Source of the DNA: Humulus lupulus
Taxonomy: Eukaryota; Streptophyta; Magnoliopsida; Rosales; Cannabaceae
Length of the DNA stretch: 64,000 bases
NCBI RefSeq assembly: GCF_963169125.1
Contig: NC_084797.1
Coordinates: 89,995,868 to 90,059,867, forward strand
Reading direction: 5' to 3'
The notes under the pieces were generated by a model, which saw nothing but the letters and a program-made list of their open reading frames with translations, was not told where the DNA came from and searched no databases. A program made the position numbers and the translations under genes. This document shows, piece by piece, positions 1 to 11,028 of this stretch (position 1 is its first letter; each line of letters opens with the position of its first letter).

Positions 1-1086
1 GCCTAGGCAACCTTAGCCAAAATAGATATTTGGGCTCGGGGACTTGAACCTAGGCGCTCGAAATGAATTCTACTGCCCGGTTTAGTAGAATTCAAGGTCT
101 CGGAGACTATTATTTTATTCCCAAGCATTTAATTGGATTAGATTTGAATAATTATCCATTGTCGCTTGTGACTAAGGTGGCCGTTAAGGCTCGGGATTGG
201 GGATCGTGCTTGGGACCGTTCCACATTCTCAGCTCAGGACTCGAGGTAAGAAAACTACTCCTGAATTATGATTGGGGCTGAGATCCCCTTTAAATGGATA
301 TATGTAAGATTATAAATGTATTTGTGGTTGGAAATATCTGGATAGGCAGGCTAGCTTGTGTTTCTTTCAATTGCGCGCTTTGCAACTTGTATGTCTGATT
401 TGTTTGACTTGAAAGTCCAGCCTAAGGGAGCCAGGGCTGATGTTAAGCGTACTGAATGCTGCTCGGCCTAAGCGAGCCGTGATTAATGAAATAACTAAAG
501 GGGCTCGACCTAAGGGCACCGACACCTAACCAATTGTGTTATGATTGAATTATATGTTTGGATGAATCTGCTTACTATTGCCTAATTTATTGCTTGTATT
601 TTACTATTGATTGAATTGTTGGTTTAAGCTTACTATGTGCACTCTATTGTTATCTATGCATGTTGAATATGGTTTTCTTGCTGAGCCTTGGCTCACGAGT
701 GCTACGTGGTGCAGGTAAAGGCAAGTGAAAGCTGGACCAACTATGAGTTGGAGAGCTTTGGGGGCTGTGTGTACATCGGCAGCTGCTCGACCGTTACGGC
801 CGAGGGATTTACAGGGACTAGAGCAAAAAATTTATATTTTCCCATTTAGGCTGACTGCGGTTGTATTTACCTTTGAGGGTTGTAACAACCTTGTAAATAT
901 TATTTTTGGGATCCTGTGTATCAAACTCTTATTTTAATGAAAGTCAACCATTTTACGATCAAACTATTTTCACCCTAACCTGTCAGTTGACTTTAGAAAC
1001 ATGTTTATGTTTAAACGACTTGATTAGCAAGTCTTACACTACTTTAAACATATAGTGTAACGGTCTTGGTTATCCAGGACGTTACA
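1..1086 (+). mobile_element. Right part of a long chromovirus-type LTR, cut by the window start
   Basis: This is the 3' portion of a long LTR of the family that starts TGTAACG and ends CGTTACA. Its right end, ggtcttggttatccaggacg followed by ttaca, matches the ends of the copies at 22582-24971 and 60715-62924. It also shares the interior block ending gcaggtaaagg (677-721), the gggatcctgtg motif near 908, and the segment gattagcaagtcttacac near 1022. The chromovirus link is inferred from the copy at 57593-60018, which directly abuts integrase, chromodomain and polypurine tract. The left end lies outside the window, so solo or paired status cannot be judged. No coding capacity is seen. Confidence 0.8.
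677..721 (+). promoter_or_regulatory. Conserved LTR block containing a splice-donor-like CAG/GTAAAG
   Basis: This short block (ttggctcac, then gtgctacgtggtgcag and gtaaagg) is kept in all the long LTRs of this family in the window: 24558-24601 and 62511-62556 on plus, and on minus near 49625-49675 and 57960-58000. The surrounding LTR sequence differs much more. CAG followed by GTAAAG fits a plant 5' splice donor. A role in splicing or transcription of the element RNA is inference only. Confidence 0.4.
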
Positions 1087-1527
1087 ATTAGTATCTTAAA
1101 GATTGAACCAAGTACTTCTTAGTGATAAGATCGGTAACACCCCACACTTCCACTTGACCATTCATTTTCCCACTTTTCTCGCTTAGCACTTATCATGGAC
1201 ATGTGCTCATCCATTTCATGAACTTTTCAGTGAGAAACTCCAACTCCTATGAGAGGTGACATCACGACTAAGTTCACATAGGTGAAATTCTTACAACATT
1301 TTTGCTACCTTTAGAGATGCTTGTTGCATACAACTGAACTTCATTAAAAGCTGTAGGCTTAACCCTCACTCAGTAGCAACCAACACTACCCATCCTTGGA
1401 TGGAACTCACGATTATGTTAGTGTTGAAACCATTAATTTATCAATGACTTGTTCTTACCCATTGAACTCTTGCCCTTGATGTTCACAAGTTTGGAGTTGG
1501 GTTTCCATCATGGGTGAATCACTTTAT
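1087..1527 (-). mobile_element. Noncoding 3' tail of a Ty1/copia element
   Basis: This stretch lies downstream of the minus-strand copia RNase H end (stop near 1528) and runs to the LTR at 1086. It should be the 3' UTR or LTR of that copia relic. No second copy exists in the window to define an LTR, and no gene is visible in it. Confidence 0.45.
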
Positions 1528-1865
1528 TCTAGGAGTTTCAGTCCCATCCCTCTAGATGTAAAACTTACGAACCTCTTCGCAAGTAGTTTTGCAAATGGAT
1601 TTGCTAAGTTCTCGTTAATTCTCACAAATGAGATCGATACGATTCCATCTTAAATCAATCGTCTCACATACTCATGTCTTAGACTTATATTTCTAGACTT
1701 CCCATTATATATGCCATTATAGGCCATAGCCAATGTGGCTTGACTATCACAATGTACCGATATCGTCAATGCCTCATCGGCAGAAATTGGGATATCCAAC
1801 ATGAGATCCTTAAGCCACCCGACCTCTTTGCCGGTAGTCGCTAGAGCAATAAGTTCAACCTCCAT
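1528..1865 (-). pseudogene. Ty1/copia RNase H, C-terminal part
   Basis: The minus frame from 1865 downwards reads as the C-terminal half of a Ty1/copia RNase H. It shows a TMEVELIALATTGKE-type stretch, then HCDSQATLAMAY and a RHEYVRRLI segment, and ends with the usual short tail before the stop. RNase H removes the RNA strand during reverse transcription. The N-terminal half lies at 9804 and beyond: the domain is split by an LTR insertion after the STM residues, flanked by the duplicated target TCCAT (1861-1865 and 9804-9808). A stop follows RRLI. The gene is dead: it is split and carries nonsense codons. Confidence 0.85.
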
Positions 1866-2066
1866 TGTAATATACACCTTTATGTTTTATGGGTATTTTA
1901 GTAATTTTTGGCATGTGATGACAATTTGGTAATTTAATACTCTTGAGGGGTATTTTTGTAATTTTGTGAAAGTATGTGCTATGTGATTTTATGAATATGT
2001 TTATGTGATATTTATGTATGAGAAAGATATTTTATGTTTGAAAATACCGAGGGTGCTTGGGTTATG

Positions 2067-2673
2067 TGTTGTTATCCAAAAACAGGCACGGGTGATGTGG
2101 CAAACGTTTTTAAACACGTGGCTAACACCTGGCAGAGTTCTATTCGACCATCGACCAGTAAGATCCTCCTGGCGTAGCGTTTGGAGTTTCCTTACGACCA
2201 GCGTGGTCGTATACTCCGCGTATTTCAAGATGATCTTGGGTAAATCATAATCAATTCCGAGATTATCTCCTATGATTCCTAATTATCCGATTAATTAGGA
2301 GAGAATATCTTTAACAAATTCATGTAATCCTCCTTGAGCCTATAAATAGAGAAAGATAGCTCAAGGAAGGGACTTTTGGCTTTTGGTTAATTGAAGTTAT
2401 ACACTTACGAGAGAATTAGAGCTATTGTATTACGATTATATTGTTTATCCCTCTCAGGTTTGTGAAACTCAGAGAACCCTAGTTCTTTGATCACTCCTTT
2501 GAGATCTCATATCAATAATAGCTTAAGTGGACGTAGGTCATTACCAGTTCCTGGGGCCGAACCACTATAAATTATTGTGTTCTTTACTGTTTTTGTCATT
2601 ATATCCATTCCAACACATCTATCCACATCAAGCGTTTTGAATCCGTGTCAGTTGACCAAAACAAGGGTCAACA
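2067..2673 (+). mobile_element. 5' LTR (LTR A) of a Tat-type Ty3/gypsy element
   Basis: This LTR of about 605 bp begins TGTT(GT)TATCC and ends GGGTCAACA. It matches 56612-57203 over most of its length, including acacgtggct, gagcctataaata, ctagttctttgatcac and aggtcattaccag. The sequence after it (tggtgctttcattgagagc, 2678 onwards) is the probable primer-binding region, followed by gag. The exact first base is uncertain by 3 bp: the copy at 56612 starts TGTTATCC, whereas this one has an extra TGT. No matching 3' LTR follows the gag fragment, so the element is truncated. Confidence 0.8.
2341..2348 (+). promoter_or_regulatory. TATA box of LTR A
   Basis: TATAAATA in gagcctataaatag, about two-fifths of the way through the LTR. 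It is conserved in the second copy of this LTR at 56887-56894. Confidence 0.6.
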
Positions 2674-2720
2674 TTCTGGTGCTTTCATTGAGAGCTTGAT
2701 ACGAAATTGTTGAAGCAATA

Positions 2721-4329
2721 ATGGCAAAAACAACAAAGAAGACTGGGCAGGTTGCTGGCGCTGCACCATCTCAACTGCCTCCTCCCCCAAACATGGCTAA
2801 AAATGAGCTACATTTGGAATTTGATGAGGAGGAACTGGATTCCGAGACGCTGAGAAATACCCTGGGGGTATTGCAAGATGAACTGGCCAATCTGAGGGCC
2901 AGCCAAGAAAGTGCTGCGGAGATTATGGCGCGGCAGCAACAAGAGATAGAGCGAAAGCACCAGGAGCTAAGTGAAAGATAGGAAGATATGGACCGTCGTT
3001 AGAGGGAGGCCATGGCAGCCCTCTAAGCAGCCCTGCAGTTGGCTAGGAATCAGGCTGCACCTGCCTCACAACCTGATCAACCCGCAAATGGGCCACCCCA
3101 AAGGGGTCCAAATCCTAGCCCTCCGATCCAGCCGTCGAGCCCCCAAAGGCCCGAGCAGCCGCCAATGCCTTAAGATGATGTCCCACCGAGGGATCCTGAA
3201 GCACAACCTCCATCCCAGGTTGGTCGAGGCAATCCCCCGTAGCCAAGGTAGAATAGGGCCGAGCAGCAGCCTCGTAGTCCTAGATGCCATAGGGGCGAAG
3301 AGTCGAACCCACCGAGAAGGGGGCAGTGTCCTTCTGGTAACAGAAGGAACTCAGAGATAAGCTCTACGGTCTGGGGCCCCCCACGACATGATAATGCACG
3401 GGGACCTACCGACCAACGCAAGCCACCCTCTAACGCTAGGGAAGTTCCAGCCCGAGGAGGCAACCGAGGGGACAGTCGGTCCCACCATAGCCAATCAAGG
3501 TTCAGAGATGGCCATGGTTACAATGAGGCCGACTCAGGCAGAGGAAATGCCGGTCAGAGGAATGAAGAAAGAGGTGGGGGTAGAAGCCCACCACCTAGGG
3601 AAGACCAACCAGAGATACGTAACGCTGGGGGGCAGCCCAGAAAAAATAACGTCTTTAATCGGCTTGGAGCAAGCGAGCAACGGTGAAGAGACGAAGACTT
3701 GAGGGATGTACTCAACAATTGCCAGGAACGACACGATGAGTACATTCCCCCAGCAGCAGAGGCCCCGGCGATTCCTGACATCGTGCAAGCCCAAATAGAT
3801 GCCCTGAACCAGGCAGTACAATAGCTGGTCGGGGGAAGGACGTCTCATATCGAGTATGACAGGAGAAGGGGCACTCCTTTCGTTCAAAGGATAGCTGTGG
3901 CAGAAACTCCCAGCAAGTTTAAGATGCCCACGCTTCCAAACTTTGACGGGTATGGTGACTCGGTATCTCATGTCAACAAGTTTGAGATACAGATGGACAT
4001 TCAAAAAGTGTCCGAAGACGCTTGGTGCAGGATCTTTCCTGCAACACTTTCTGATGCTGCACAGGAGTGGTTTTTCAGATTCCCTCCTGCAAGTATTGTT
4101 ACGGACAATTCTATGCGGGTCGTGTGCACCCAACTGAGGCGAATCAGCTGGTGGAGATACGCCAGCAAGAAGGAGAGTCACTAAAGGATTATGTCCAGCG
4201 CTTCATGCGAGCAGCAACTGGAGCTAAAACAGTGGGAGATGAGGGCAAGATGATGGCCCTAACTGTAGGAGTTAGGCATCGCACGCCTTTGTGGAGTAGC
4301 CTCAGAAAGCATGGAGTTATGGCTATTCA
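2721..4329 (+). pseudogene. Tat-type gag with many Gln-to-stop changes
   Basis: One plus frame starts at the ATG at 2721 and runs through the gag. An acidic, coiled-coil N-terminal part (residues about 30-85, EELDSETLRNTLGVLQDEL) leads into a Pro/Arg-rich linker. The retrotransposon gag core follows from about 3897 (KFKMPTLPNFDGYGDSVSH, then AAQEWFF), ending near WSSLRKHGV at 4315. Gag forms the particle that packages element RNA. The frame is broken by several in-frame stops, most at positions where Gln is expected: TAG 2979, TAG 3000, TAA 3024, then TAA near 3172 and TAGs near 3240. A frame change follows around 4100. The zinc knuckle, protease and all of pol are missing, replaced by the segment starting at 4330. 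Confidence 0.8.
4315..4329. repeat. 15-bp direct repeat, left copy
   Basis: AGTTATGGCTATTCA is identical to 6574-6588. In both copies AGAAAG lies just upstream, so the matched stretch may be longer with a 7-bp gap. The pair brackets the segment carrying the spliced gene and may be a long target duplication. Confidence 0.7.
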
Positions 4330-4488
4330 CTTTTTGATCTGTTTTTCAAACTGTTTGTGTGAAAAAATTAGTTTTTTGTTAGAATGTTGTTGTGTAAAAG
4401 TTTGACTTTCATACACGACCAGCGTTATTCTAACCAACTTTCAAGACTCTCCATCCTCACCTCCCCATTTTTCTGTTCGCATATTTTA

Positions 4489-6570
4489 ATGCCAGATTTG
4501 TGGGGAGATGAGCGGCCAATCGAAGACGATCTTCTTGAGCAACTGCTTGAAGGTGAAGAACAGCCGGCTCAACATGTTCACGAGATTCCATTCTCAAGAC
4601 TCTCTTCTTCCATACCTCAACCATCCCCACCTAAAATGGCCCACTCTAAATCTCCTGGAAAAAAGAAACCAAACCCTGAAAACAATCCAAATCCTCCTGC
4701 CCAGCCTAATTCGCAGGCTAGGGTTCCCTCGACCAGCGGTCAAGAAAACATTGCCCCAGACCCTCGCATTCAGGTCAGGGCTCACCCTCGGCATTCAAAC
4801 CTTCTTGATGTCGAGTGGTATCTTTCTCCCCTCAACCAGGTGACCCCCAGGATGCTTGCCAATTACCTTAGGAAGTATCCTCTCACTGGGGTCAATCTCA
4901 AGATCCCGGCTACTGACCAGAGGGCTAACTTGCTTGGGGGCATCTATAGCGCCTGGTCGAGGTACCACATAGAGGCGGGGGCTACCCTTCCTCTACATCC
5001 GTTCTATCAGGGAGTGGCAAACTACTTCGGTGTCGCCCCCTTTCAAATTACTCCAAATGGATATAGAATGCTCGCTGCACTCTATATCCTTTACAAACTT
5101 AAAAAATGGCCAGAGCCTACTCCTCACGAGGTCAACTTCCTTTTTGACCTTAAGTCCAACCCTCAACAGTCCGCGACGGGCTTTTTTCATTACTTGTCAC
5201 CAGGAAAAAAATCGAACATTCATGAGCGACACCACCCACATCTCCAACGTGGGGAAATACAGCCAGGAGTATTTCCTAACGCCCGACATGACTACAAACA
5301 ACTTGGCCTTCGCTCGAGGAGGTAAATGTCATTTTCCACTGGTAGCTACATTTACTTAACAAATTTCTTTGTACTTCTCTAAAGTATCTTGTGTCTTTCA
5401 GGACCATGGCTACGCCCAAACCCAACACCAGACATGGTGTTGAGGTCCAACGCACTGGCCAGGATGACTGACGCTGAAAAAAGCGTTAAGTCTCTGGTCA
5501 CTGATGAAAACTTGAGGCTGTCTGGTCTCCTGACCCCTCATCAGGAAATGAGGGAACCCGCGGTGGCAGACGCCACTGCCAAGAGGCATCCCGAGCAGCA
5601 TCCCCCAGCGTCCCCTCCTCGAAGGAGACCGACTGGGGTTACGATCAGGGAACTGACTGGCGCCCCCTCAGCAGAAAGGCCTTCTGCCCCCCAAGGGAAG
5701 GGGAAACAAAAGGCAGCGAAGACTGTCGTAGACTTGGATGAGTCTTCAGAAGAAAATGGTACTGTTATTTCGCTTTTAAATAGCTTGCCAATTCCCTGTC
5801 ACTTATTTGACGGGGACGACAATTTTACGTATACTCCAAATCTAGGGCCAGACTTCTTCGTGCCAGAGAGTGAGTGTATGACTAGTAGAGTCAGTAGTGT
5901 AGCGACAAGTAGTAGTAGCTCGGGTATTGGACTTTGTGATTTTCCTTACTTCTTTTCTGATGTGCCATAATTTTCCATCTATTGTTGTCTTACTATCTGC
6001 ATGTTTATCTTTTTCTGTAGAAATGACCTCCCCCAACGTTTTTGACTTGTATAAGACTCAGGAGGAGGAGGAGGAGGTTCCCCTAATCCGACAGAGGAAA
6101 TCGGCCAGGAGACAAGATGGCGAGTCTAGCCAAGCACCCTCGGCCAAGAAGGGTCGAGCAGCTGATCCTCTAAAGGATGGGCCCTCTGGCAAACCTTCTG
6201 CTCAACCATCCGCTCCTTCTGAAAAGGAGGCCTTGCCTGCTGCCATGAATCCTTCGCCCGCAGCTCCAAAAGAACAGGCCCAGCAAGTCAAACTTCCTAG
6301 GGCCAAACTCTCGAGCCGCTCCCTGCGATCAGCTAAGGATCGCCTCGCTCATATCCTGAAGCATGACCGTTGCAGGGAGGCAATGACTGAGGCTGAAAAC
6401 ATGAGTGTCGATCAGATCCTCAACATGGCTCTTAATGAGGTGGCCAGTGTAAGCACTCTTTCTCTTTTTGCGATTTCAGTTTTTATTTTTCCTTCTTGTA
6501 AGATAGCCTAACTCTTATTCTTTGACTGCAGGCCATGCTGACAATGATCGTCCAAACATATTTAAATTGA
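4489..6570 (+). pseudogene. Spliced Transposase_28-like ('putative gypsy type transposon') gene, 3'-truncated
   Basis: This is an intron-containing ORF like those found as extra genes in plant Tat elements. Proposed exons are 4489-5321, 5402-5758, 6021-6448 and 6532-6570, each intron having GT...AG ends. Exon 1 has a Pro/Ser-rich N-terminus, then a globular region (YPLTGVNLKIPATDQRANLL, FQITPNGYRMLAALYIL, EVNFLFDLKS, GFFHYLSPGKK). This resembles the plant domain called Transposase_28; function is unknown despite the name. A run of seven A near 5205 marks a one-base frameshift: the frame continuing FLTPDMTTNNLAFARG lies one register away. Exons 2-3 are acidic and low complexity (QEEEEEVPLIRQRKSARR), as in the gene at 20104-25125. 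The coding part stops at a TGA (6568) just before the right 15-bp repeat, so the coiled-coil end is missing. It lies on the same strand as gag, unlike the antisense copies in elements 2 and 3. Confidence 0.65.
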
Positions 6571-6573
6571 GAA

Positions 6574-6588
6574 AGTTATGGCTATTCA
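6574..6588. repeat. 15-bp direct repeat, right copy
   Basis: AGTTATGGCTATTCA, identical to 4315-4329. It closes the segment holding the spliced gene; sequence to the right resumes as noncoding LTR-like DNA. Confidence 0.7.
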
Positions 6589-7676
6589 AAGTCGAGTTGG
6601 CGTGCAATTTTTGAATTAGTGCCCCAATGCCATCTAGGAGCGATGCAGCACCTGACGCCACTGAATTCTGGGTTTAAAGAGTCCCCCAACACCCTAATAG
6701 TAGCGCTTAGCGCTTGGTAGCAATATGGACATATTTTTGGGATTTTTAAGGTTGTTTTAAGGTTGTTTCAAGTAGGTTTTGTTGGGACTTCCTCCCTAAC
6801 TTCTTGGGGATATTTTTTTCAAGACTTTTCTGAGGACAATATAAGGTTGATTGGGTCTTAGGAAGAGTGGGATTTTAGGACTCGATAAGATACTTGAAGG
6901 GAGGTGATTGAGTCGATGCTGGACTTGAGGTAAGAAGAGTGGTCACTATAACACAGGGTGTGCATTTGAAGGTACAAATGTTATGTATGTGTGATCTAAT
7001 TATGTTTATGTATGTTATGGTTATGGTTATAATTTTACCATGTATGTTATAACTTTATGAGTATTGTGTGCTTATGTATGTTGTTGCATGCTTACGTCAA
7101 TTTGGGTGTGTGAATTTAATTACGTGAATTTACTATGACTTATGTTTATGTTATGACATTATTTGGTGTTTGGTAAGTATGAGGCAGGGTAGTTATCAGA
7201 ATAGGTAGGTGTCCGAGGCCGCAGAGGTTTAGGGTGGGGCACCAATCACTACTATAAACTTTCATCACGTACTTACATTGTTTGTTTGATGCTACATGTT
7301 TGCATGGCATGCTTACGATATAAAAATGCATGCTCATGTTATGATAAATTACATGCTTACGTTACGAAAAATGCATGCTTATGTTAATTCGTGCTTGGTT
7401 GCACAATTGACCAGATCAACACTGTTTTACGGCTAGAATGACACTAGTAATACATGTTATGATTGTATTGTGATATGCTGTGATACACTATGATTATGTT
7501 ATGTTATGATAGGATATATTATGCTACGTTGTGTGATGATACAATATGATTTGTTTTAGAACTTTATATGTCCAGGTATAGATTATGAGTAGTATATGAC
7601 TTAAGATGTGATAGCTGAGCTAATATATGTTTTATGATTGGGCTTTGGGGCTGTGACCTACATAGCTGTTGGACCA
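6589..7676 (+). mobile_element. Middle part of the disrupted solo LTR, no gene
   Basis: A noncoding stretch with a GC-rich patch (agtagcgcttagcgcttgg near 6702), then a long TG/TA-rich run of short imperfect ttatg repeats (about 6980-7560), as seen in long chromovirus LTRs. No ORF of interest. It is placed in the LTR begun at 1866 by position and base composition rather than by strong alignment. Confidence 0.5.
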
Positions 7677-9385
7677 AAAAGTGGTATGCTTTAAAATGTA
7701 AATCGCAAGCGCATGAATCGTGTATATTAAATAGTGTTCGTGTAAGCAAGGATGTCGAACCCAAGGGAATTAACTAAAATAAAAAAGAAACTATTTTAGT
7801 ACAAAATCAAATAAACTCTAACCTAGCTCCAAATATTGACAAGATTTTGTGTCAGGAAAATCAAATAAAGATAGAAAATAAAAATATTTAAGACAAGAAA
7901 TGTAAAGAAGTTGTAAAAGAAAGATTATTAAGATACTAGAATTCACAAAATGTAAGTTTAATAATATTTATTAGTATATTGATTCCCAAGTTTTTTGATA
8001 GTTAAAATAAATCAAACTATCATTTTCACAATAGATTTATAATTTAAGCACAAATTATATCTAAAAAAGATACGACTTTTCTTCACTTTTCAAAAATGTA
8101 ATCTAAAAGTATTTAACGTGAATCAACTTAATGAAACAACAAAAAATCGAATAACATTATTCATAAGGCAAAACATAATATGTTTTTTTTTTCTTCTAAA
8201 CATTGGATATGTACAATTTGATGACACATCTTAATAAAAGAATATTATGTTTTGCAAGATGAAGAACAAATTGTAATATTATCTAGCAATCCAAAATACA
8301 AGATATTAAAGATGAAAGACACACATGAAGAAGAAAAATTCCATAAACTTTGTTGCATTACAAGGGAAATCAACATACAACAATAAATACTATCTAGTTA
8401 CAAGTTGCTTCATCATGTTATTAATATTCTTATGAAAAAGATTAGAAACAAATAACTAGAATCCAAAACATATTACACAAGAAATACGTACTTGGCACAA
8501 AATGGTCTTCTAAAAGGAAGATAAAATGTAGAGAGAAAGTGTAGAAAAGATGATAGTAACCAAAATGTCAAGTACCCCCCAAAATGTTCTTGAAACTACC
8601 TATTTATAGCCAAAATAAAGTGTTCAAATAATCAATTTAAATTGATTAAATTAAATTGTAAATGAAGAGTAATATGACATAATTAGTGTAAAAAGATGTC
8701 TTGAACCATGTGATGGTAAATTTTGGGTGTAATGATTGATTTTGTAGTAAAATATGTAGAAATGTCGGGAAAAATGTGACATTTTTAGACTTTGTGGGAC
8801 AGGGGGACATTGTTAGGCTCAAGAAAATAGGAGGCAGGTGATTGGGCTTGCTGTTGGGAAGAAGGTAGGCGTGGGCCTTGGACTTGGTGCTGGTGGAAAA
8901 TGACCCCAACAAGTTTGAGCTACTTTTTTTTTTTTTGCATAAATGACAATTTTCCTTTAATTCTTTCAGCATTATATTTCTTTTCTCTTCTGTCTTTTTT
9001 TTTTTTTTTTTTGAATTTTCAAGCATAAAATGCAACACACTTCCTACAAAATAAACATAAATTAAATCATAATAAAATATTTCAATTATAAAATAAATCA
9101 TATAAATTCTTTGAAAATACTAATTAAAACTTAATTTAATTTAACATTTAAGATCAATAAAAGTGCATCTTTTTTACTTCTAAATAAAAAACAATAATTC
9201 AAATAATTAAACTTAAATATTTTACAACAAAATAACTATAAAAACACACAAAAGTCTATAAAACTAAAACAAGCCTAATAAATTCAAAATTACTTAAAAA
9301 CTTAACAAATCAATTAAAAACTCAAGAACTAAGCAACAATTAGCATATAAAATATTGTAAAATAACTCTATTTTGTAAAGTTATC
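7677..9385. mobile_element. AT-rich noncoding insertion of unassigned class
   Basis: About 1.7 kb of strongly AT-rich DNA starts near aaagtggtatgctttaaaat and includes the cgcaagcgcatgaatcgtg and gtcgaacccaagggaatt motifs. Similar motifs open the old repeat at 11029 (cgcaagtatacgta, ttcccacgaggattg). It contains an 18-base T run near 8995. No protein, terminal inverted repeat or clear target duplication was found, so the class and exact edges are open. Confidence 0.4.
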
Positions 9386-9803
9386 AAGAGCTCTTCTTGC
9401 TGGGCGTTAGATCACGGGAACTCTGTGTTGCAGGTAAGGGAAAAAGCGTAGTTGATGAGGCGATGAGTTGGAGTAGAATTGGCCAGATGTGTGCATATCG
9501 TGAATGGTTGATATGGGAGTCAAGGGGTTGCTACTATGCATTATTGTTTTAAAGTTCTTTAAACTTTTGTTTTATGTTGAGTCTTATACCATGTATTTTT
9601 ACTTATGTTATGCATATAAAAGATGATTTATTTTAAATACCGAGATCTCGAGTTGAATGTGTGTTGTCAAATATGTTAAATTCATGTTTGTTTTAAAAGA
9701 GTTTCATAAAAGTTTTTTTTTCTGAAAGAAATTCATGTATATATTAATTTAATTAAATACAAAGTATTTAGTAAATTTATTGGTTTTAAGTTGGGTCATT
9801 ACA
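9386..9803 (+). mobile_element. 3' end of the disrupted solo LTR
   Basis: Contains cttgctgggc and ttgcaggtaagg, the same signature block seen at 677-721 and 24558-24601, and ends GGGTCATTACA against the target duplication TCCAT. No gene. Confidence 0.65.
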
Positions 9804-11028
9804 TCCATGGTTGAGTGTGAAATACATGTTTGTTTCTCTGAATCACAAGAAACCACTCATTCTCTGAGCATAAACACCCAAGCGTTAGTGGAGATATTAT
9901 CTCCCACACTAGATATCCAACTTGCATCGGAATATCCTTCAAGTATCTTAGGAAATTTTAAATATTGGAGGCTTAGCTTCTCGGTCCTCTCAAGGTACCC
10001 TAGAACTCTTTCAACTGTATTCCAATGTTCAATACTTGGATTGCTAATAAACCTACTTAGTTTACTATCAACATATGCAATATTTTCTCTTGTACAATGA
10101 GCGACGTACATTAGACTCCCTAATGCATTTTACATACTCCAGTTGAGTCATCGCTCTACCATTGTTCTTTTCAAGCTTTATGCTTGAATCAAATGGTGCA
10201 TTTGCCTCTTTGATTTTGAGATGACTAAACTTGTTAAGCACATTCTCAATATAGTGAGTCTGACTTAATGCATAACCCCCACCATTTCTTCTCACTTTTA
10301 TACCTAAAATGATATCGACATCTCCAAGGTCCTTCATCTTGAAAGTGAAAGATAGAAACCTCTTCGTTTCTATTATGCCTCTCATCTCATTACTCAAAAT
10401 CAACATATCATCAACTTATAGACACATTAAGATGATATAGCCATCACAAGTCTTAGAGTATAAGCACTTGTCCACATCATTGTGTCTAAACCCATTCGAA
10501 AATATGACTTTATCAAACTTCTCATGCCATTGTTTCAGTGCTTGTTTTAATCCATACAATGATTTAACATGCCTACACACTTTATGTTCATTTTCCTTAG
10601 AACAAAACCTTCTAGTTGTTCCATATAGATCTCATCATCGAGATCTCCATTTAGGAACGTCGTTTTAACATCCAATTGATGAATATAAATGTTTTATGTT
10701 GATGATAAGACAAATAAAACTCTTATTGTAGTTGTCCTAGCAACTGGTGCATATGTGTCAAAATAATCGAATCATTCATTTTACTTAAATCCTTTGGCTA
10801 CTAATCTAGCCTTTAAGTCTTGTAAGATGACATCGATGTGATATTTCCTTCGAAATACCCACTTGCACCCAATTTGTTTTGAACCTTGTGGAAGGTCTAC
10901 CAATTCCCATATGTGGTTTTACGTAATTGTATCCATCTCATCATTTATTGCATCATTCCAAAAAGTACAGTTTCTCAAAGACATTGCTTCTTAGTAGGTT
11001 TTGGGATCATCCTCAACTTGAAGAATAT
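9804..11028 (-). pseudogene. Ty1/copia reverse transcriptase and N-terminal RNase H
   Basis: Read on minus from about 11028, the fragment begins in the conserved region before copia RT (FWNDAINDEMD). It passes through the RT palm, LSFTFKMKDLGDVDIILGI and YALSQTHYIENVL, then the connection and the start of RNase H (GYSDASWISSVGDN). It joins the C-terminal RNase H at 1865 across the LTR insertion. RT copies the element RNA and RNase H removes it. The RT active site reads stop-VDD: the Tyr codon of YVDD is TAA (10416-10418). Several frame changes are present near 10100 and 10410. The upstream integrase, protease and gag are absent; at 11029 the sequence switches to an AT-rich repeat. Confidence 0.85.

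Larger units (their letters stand above)
1866..9803 (+). mobile_element. Disrupted long solo LTR in copia RNase H (TSD TCCAT)
   Basis: The termini are TGTAATATAC at 1866 and GGGTCATTACA at 9803, flanked by the identical 5-mer TCCAT at 1861-1865 and 9804-9808. Segments that look like LTR remain at 1866-2066, about 6589-7676 and about 9386-9803, in total about 1.7 kb. The last segment keeps the cttgctgggc and ttgcaggtaagg signature of the family. The rest is younger insertions: Tat LTR A with gag, a segment with a spliced gene, and an AT-rich repeat. No internal gag-pol of the LTR's own element is present, so it is read as a solo LTR. The ends and target duplication are directly visible; family assignment is slightly less sure because this copy has diverged. 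Confidence 0.75.

Noticed and set aside
8990..9012. Poly(T) run as a LINE or SINE tail
   Set aside because: No LINE coding domain, SINE promoter boxes or flanking duplication were found; the region is generally AT-rich.
7610..9395. GAGCT target duplication around the AT-rich insertion
   Set aside because: GAGCT occurs near both edges (about 7615 and 9388), but the left copy would place LTR-like sequence inside the insertion, so the match is probably chance.
1866..9803. A full-length 7.9-kb retrotransposon ending at TCCAT flanks
   Set aside because: Although the outer flanks match, the interior consists of LTR-like DNA broken by other elements with their own ends; there is no pair of LTRs and no matching pol.
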